NCBI RefSeq assembly: GCF_017114995.1 | Contig: NZ_JABXKL010000087.1 | Span: 1-45,880, forward strand | Length of the DNA: 45,880 nucleotides | Direction: 5' to 3' | Source of the DNA: Nostoc sp. NMS9 | GTDB taxonomy: Bacteria > Cyanobacteriota > Cyanobacteriia > Cyanobacteriales > Nostocaceae | Shown here: positions 43,909-45,880 of the stretch, in pieces | Position numbering within the stretch: the first letter of the stretch is position 1 | Layout of the letters: each line of letters begins with the position of its first letter | Notes under the pieces: generated by a model | Seen by the model: only the letters and a program-made list of their open reading frames with translations | Database searches by the model: none | What the model was told of the DNA's origin: nothing | Position numbers and translations under genes: made by a program

Positions 43909-44291
43909 TCCGAGTGCGGTAAATCCTGATCTAAATGCCAATTGCCTTTTTTAGTTGGTACCGCTACCCACTGGAGTTCCAACCATAAGATTGGGTTCTT
44001 TTCCTTCAACCTTGAGGCAGGATCGCGGATAATGCGTGTGGCATTTATGCAAACAGCCTCACATATCCCCAAATCTTGGGCAACGCCTCTAAAAACGTCT
44101 TTGTAGGCATTAATTGAGGCAAACAGCATATTAGGATAATAAACAACAAAATGTTGTATAAGTTTTGGAGGACAGCCCCAGTAAGAGTTTACGAGTTCGA
44201 CGTGGCAGTACTGGAGCAACTCGCCGACTTTGGCACAGCGTCCCTTGACTACGGTAGTAAATTTTTGGACTAAAACCTCTTCAGTCAACAT
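43896..44291 (-). CDS. Unknown protein linked to vnfH
   Basis: About 131 aa from ATG 44291 (MLTEEVLVQKFTTVVKGRCA), chosen because GGAGGAG sits just upstream. I recognise no family. The chain has five Cys in all, including YCHVELVNSYWGCPP and GICEAVC, and a C-terminal strand region LWLELQWVAVPTKKGNWHLD. No membrane segment. It lies 164 bp downstream of the vnfH-like gene on the same strand and is probably co-transcribed. The original C-terminus read DLPHSE-stop; a MITE insertion changed it to DLPHSDEWH-stop. A role with V-nitrogenase is inferred from position only. Confidence 0.7.
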   Translation of the reverse strand: MLTEEVLVQKFTTVVKGRCAKVGELLQYCHVELVNSYWGCPPKLIQHFVVYYPNMLFASINAYKDVFRGVAQDLGICEAVCINATRIIRDPASRLKEKNPILWLELQWVAVPTKKGNWHLDQDLPHSDEWH

Positions 44292-44455
44292 AATGAGTTC
44301 TCCTCCTTCCATGAGGTAGACGAATTTTGGCGTAGTTCAGAACGCCGATTTCTCAAATGTGGTAAGAAGTTTACGCAGTTTTTTCTGCTGTTTCGAGTAA
44401 GAGATTGCCATTGCTCCAGACACTTTGTATGAGGGGTAACCCCTACTGCATCGTC

Positions 44456-45280
44456 CTAGTCAAACAACCCAAACTTCACCAGCAGTTCCTCTAGCTGATC
44501 GTTAGACATAGATTTCGGAGTCACAAAATCTGTGTTTTGGTCAATTGCCGTTGCCAGGTTGCGATAGTGCTGCGCCTGTTCAGACTCAGGAGCATACTCA
44601 ATCACTGTCTTGCGGTGGAACTCTGCCCGTTGCACCATGTTGTCTCTGGGTATGGAGTAGATCATTTGAGTCCCCAGTTTCTCTGCCAGAGCCTCGATCA
44701 AATCATTTTCCTCATCGACTTTGCGAGAGTTGCAAATCAATCCTCCCAAACGTATACCGCCTATCGGAGCATACTTTTGAATGCTTCGGCAGATGTTATT
44801 AACGGTATACATTGCCATAATTTCCCCAGAAGTCATAATGTAAACTTCTTGAGCTTTGCGTTCACGAATGGGCATGACAAATCCACCGCATACTACGTCA
44901 CCCAGACCATCATAAAATGTATAATCAAGTCTAACTGCATCATCATAAGCACCAAGTTGTTCCAGCAACCCAATTGATGTCAGAATGCCTCTACCTGCAC
45001 ATCCCACACCAGGTTCCGGCCCACCCGATTCCACACACAGCGTCTTCCCCCATCCCTCCTGGCGGAAATCTTCTAGATTCACATCATCTTCTTCTTTACG
45101 CAACGTATCGAGTACAATCTTCTGGTGGAATCCCCCCAAGAGGAGCCGAGTGGAGTCTGCTTTCGAGTCACACCCTACAACCATCACCTTACGACTCATA
45201 TCGGTCAGTCCAGCTACGACGTTTTGAGTCGTTGTGGATTTGCCAACTCCCCCTCTTCCATAAATAGCGATTTTCCGCAT
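44456..45280 (-). CDS. vnfH: Nitrogenase iron protein (VnfH-like), divergent P-loop
   Basis: A 274-aa NifH-superfamily ATPase; AnfH-like in length and shorter than many NifH (about 290). The cluster ligands are present in GVGCAGRG and DVVCGGF, and the Arg of CAGRG (ADP-ribosylation site) is kept. The P-loop reads GRGGVGKSTTTQN: the signature lysine of the usual GKGGIGKS is Arg (residue 9), while the second Lys (14) remains. VVGCDSKADSTRL has Ser for the usual Pro, and FYDGLGDV has Gly for Val in switch II. It would pass electrons to VnfDGK. Named vnfH from context; the substitutions leave open that it is a specialised or decaying copy. Confidence 0.82.
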   Translation of the reverse strand: MRKIAIYGRGGVGKSTTTQNVVAGLTDMSRKVMVVGCDSKADSTRLLLGGFHQKIVLDTLRKEEDDVNLEDFRQEGWGKTLCVESGGPEPGVGCAGRGILTSIGLLEQLGAYDDAVRLDYTFYDGLGDVVCGGFVMPIRERKAQEVYIMTSGEIMAMYTVNNICRSIQKYAPIGGIRLGGLICNSRKVDEENDLIEALAEKLGTQMIYSIPRDNMVQRAEFHRKTVIEYAPESEQAQHYRNLATAIDQNTDFVTPKSMSNDQLEELLVKFGLFD

Positions 45281-45825
45281 AAAAACCTCAATAATGGCGC
45301 AGACTTATTGATCCGGCTTCAAGATTATGGTGTAATCAAGCAGAGTATTGAATCCAATTGGAGTTGTAATTCTTGAAAGTATTTACTACCCAGTTTGTGA
45401 CTGCATTGATGCTGTTAGATAGTGGAGATTAGCTGTCTATTCAGTACTATAAATCTTGCAGTTATCTACTAGAAGTTAAACAGCTTTTTACAGATATGTC
45501 AGTAAATATTAGTGGGATGCGAGATACAACAAGGGTGCTAAAAATTAGTTCCAATCCTGTCACCAAAAATTAAAAAAACTTCCAAAGATACGGCAGGTGC
45601 ATGAGAAACTTTTACTTCATCACAGCAAGACAAGCATTATTTTGGCTGCAAAGAAGATACATAAAAAAATCAGTCCAGCCTACGCTATGGCAATGGCTTC
45701 GCCAAACGAAAAACCGATTTTTAGGCGGTTTTGCTCCACTTCGATTAACGTTATGCCGTCACCAATAACTGATGAGGCTGGCTGATACTCACTTCAAAGG
45801 AATCTAAGGAGTTTTTTTTCTGGTA
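45281..45825. other. Long leader/upstream region of vnfH
   Basis: About 560 nt between the vnfH start and the promoter-like motif at the window end. It has no convincing gene; the 62-codon plus-strand frame at 45597-45785 contains small-repeat sequence (GCCTACGCTATGGCAATGGC) and looks like chance. A long untranslated leader is possible. Confidence 0.5.
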
Positions 45826-45880
45826 TTAGATTCCCTATAAATCAAGAATATCATACATCCGGCCAATTTACTTGCGCTAA
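45826..45880 (+). repeat. Right copy of 55-bp terminal inverted repeat, with vnf-type promoter motif
   Basis: Exact inverse of bases 1-55. Bases 45844-45880 form the 37-bp motif (AAGAATATCATACAT...TTTACTTGC). Read on the minus strand it contains TATGAT and would fire toward vnfH, 563 bp downstream, the same orientation as at both vnfR genes. It ends exactly at the window edge, so the repeat may continue outside. Confidence 0.85.

Noticed and set aside
44537..44977. 146-codon plus-strand frame
   Set aside because: It is antisense to the vnfH-like gene and has no independent support.
45597..45785. 62-codon plus-strand frame upstream of vnfH
   Set aside because: It includes dispersed-repeat DNA and lies antisense in the vnfH leader; nothing supports translation.
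1..45880. CRISPR array or tRNA/rRNA genes
   Set aside because: I saw no regularly spaced direct repeats with unique spacers and no tRNA- or rRNA-like sequence.
1..45880. Classical heterocyst excision element (XisA/XisF type)
   Set aside because: Those have direct-repeat ends and a recombinase gene; here the ends are inverted and no recombinase is present.

Overview
The window looks like a piece of a filamentous heterocyst-forming cyanobacterium (Nostoc/Anabaena type). The evidence is the many GCGATCGC (HIP1) octamers, the small dispersed repeats of the GCGTAGGCATCGC type typical of Nostocales, a heterocyst-type alternative terminal oxidase cluster with two DUF2231 genes, and several genes for a vanadium (V) nitrogenase. 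Its theme is metal acquisition and V-nitrogenase accessory functions. The structural genes vnfDG, vnfK and vnfN are not in the window.

Layout. 0-3.3 kb: a TetR regulator, a class I glutamine amidotransferase, an attC-like inverted repeat and a small gene overlapping an HNH endonuclease. 3.4-7.6 kb (minus strand): vupCBA (vanadate/tungstate-type ABC importer), a broken nifV start and vnfR, an XRE repressor with a molybdate-type ligand domain. 8.5-15.5 kb: an opine-dehydrogenase-family enzyme, an 800-aa fusion of FAD amino-acid oxidase with ATP-grasp ligase, an AbrB-type membrane protein and two paralogous calycin-like proteins. This region also holds an ISAs1-type IS remnant, a MITE and the wreck of a third vnfR-nifV copy. 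16.8-19.5 kb: vnfE and an acyl-CoA-dehydrogenase-fold enzyme. 19.8-29.8 kb (minus): a siderophore-type uptake locus with two binding lipoproteins, ATPase, two permeases, a broken alpha/beta hydrolase and a TonB receptor with AMIN domain. It carries truncated duplicates of the receptor and the binding protein. 30.8-35.4 kb (minus): coxC-coxA-coxB and two DUF2231 proteins; CoxB lacks the CuA ligands, so this is a quinol-oxidase-like (ARTO/Cox3) enzyme. 35.7-40.6 kb: a degraded ISAs1 transposase, psiE, a nitroreductase, a 2OG-Fe(II) oxygenase, a ribbon-helix-helix protein and tetR/nitroreductase scars. 40.8-45.3 kb (minus): intact nifV, a second vnfR, an unknown 132-aa gene whose end is rewritten by a MITE, and a vnfH-like nitrogenase reductase.

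How the genes fit together. VnfR-type repressors are known in Anabaena variabilis to keep V-nitrogenase genes off when molybdenum is present. Here vnfR sits directly on vupABC (vanadate uptake), and the second vnfR next to nifV (homocitrate for FeV-cofactor) and vnfH. An ungapped 37-bp promoter-like motif recurs upstream of both vnfR genes and at both window ends, the right one in the vnfH leader; it is a candidate shared operator/promoter. The opine-dehydrogenase/ATP-grasp/membrane protein block between vnfR and vnfE, with the TonB-dependent uptake system, could be an undescribed small-molecule metallophore pathway for vanadium or iron. That last point is inference only.

The first and last 55 bases are exact reverse complements. 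This is either a real terminal inverted repeat or, quite possibly, a k=55 assembly-graph overlap at a dispersed promoter repeat.
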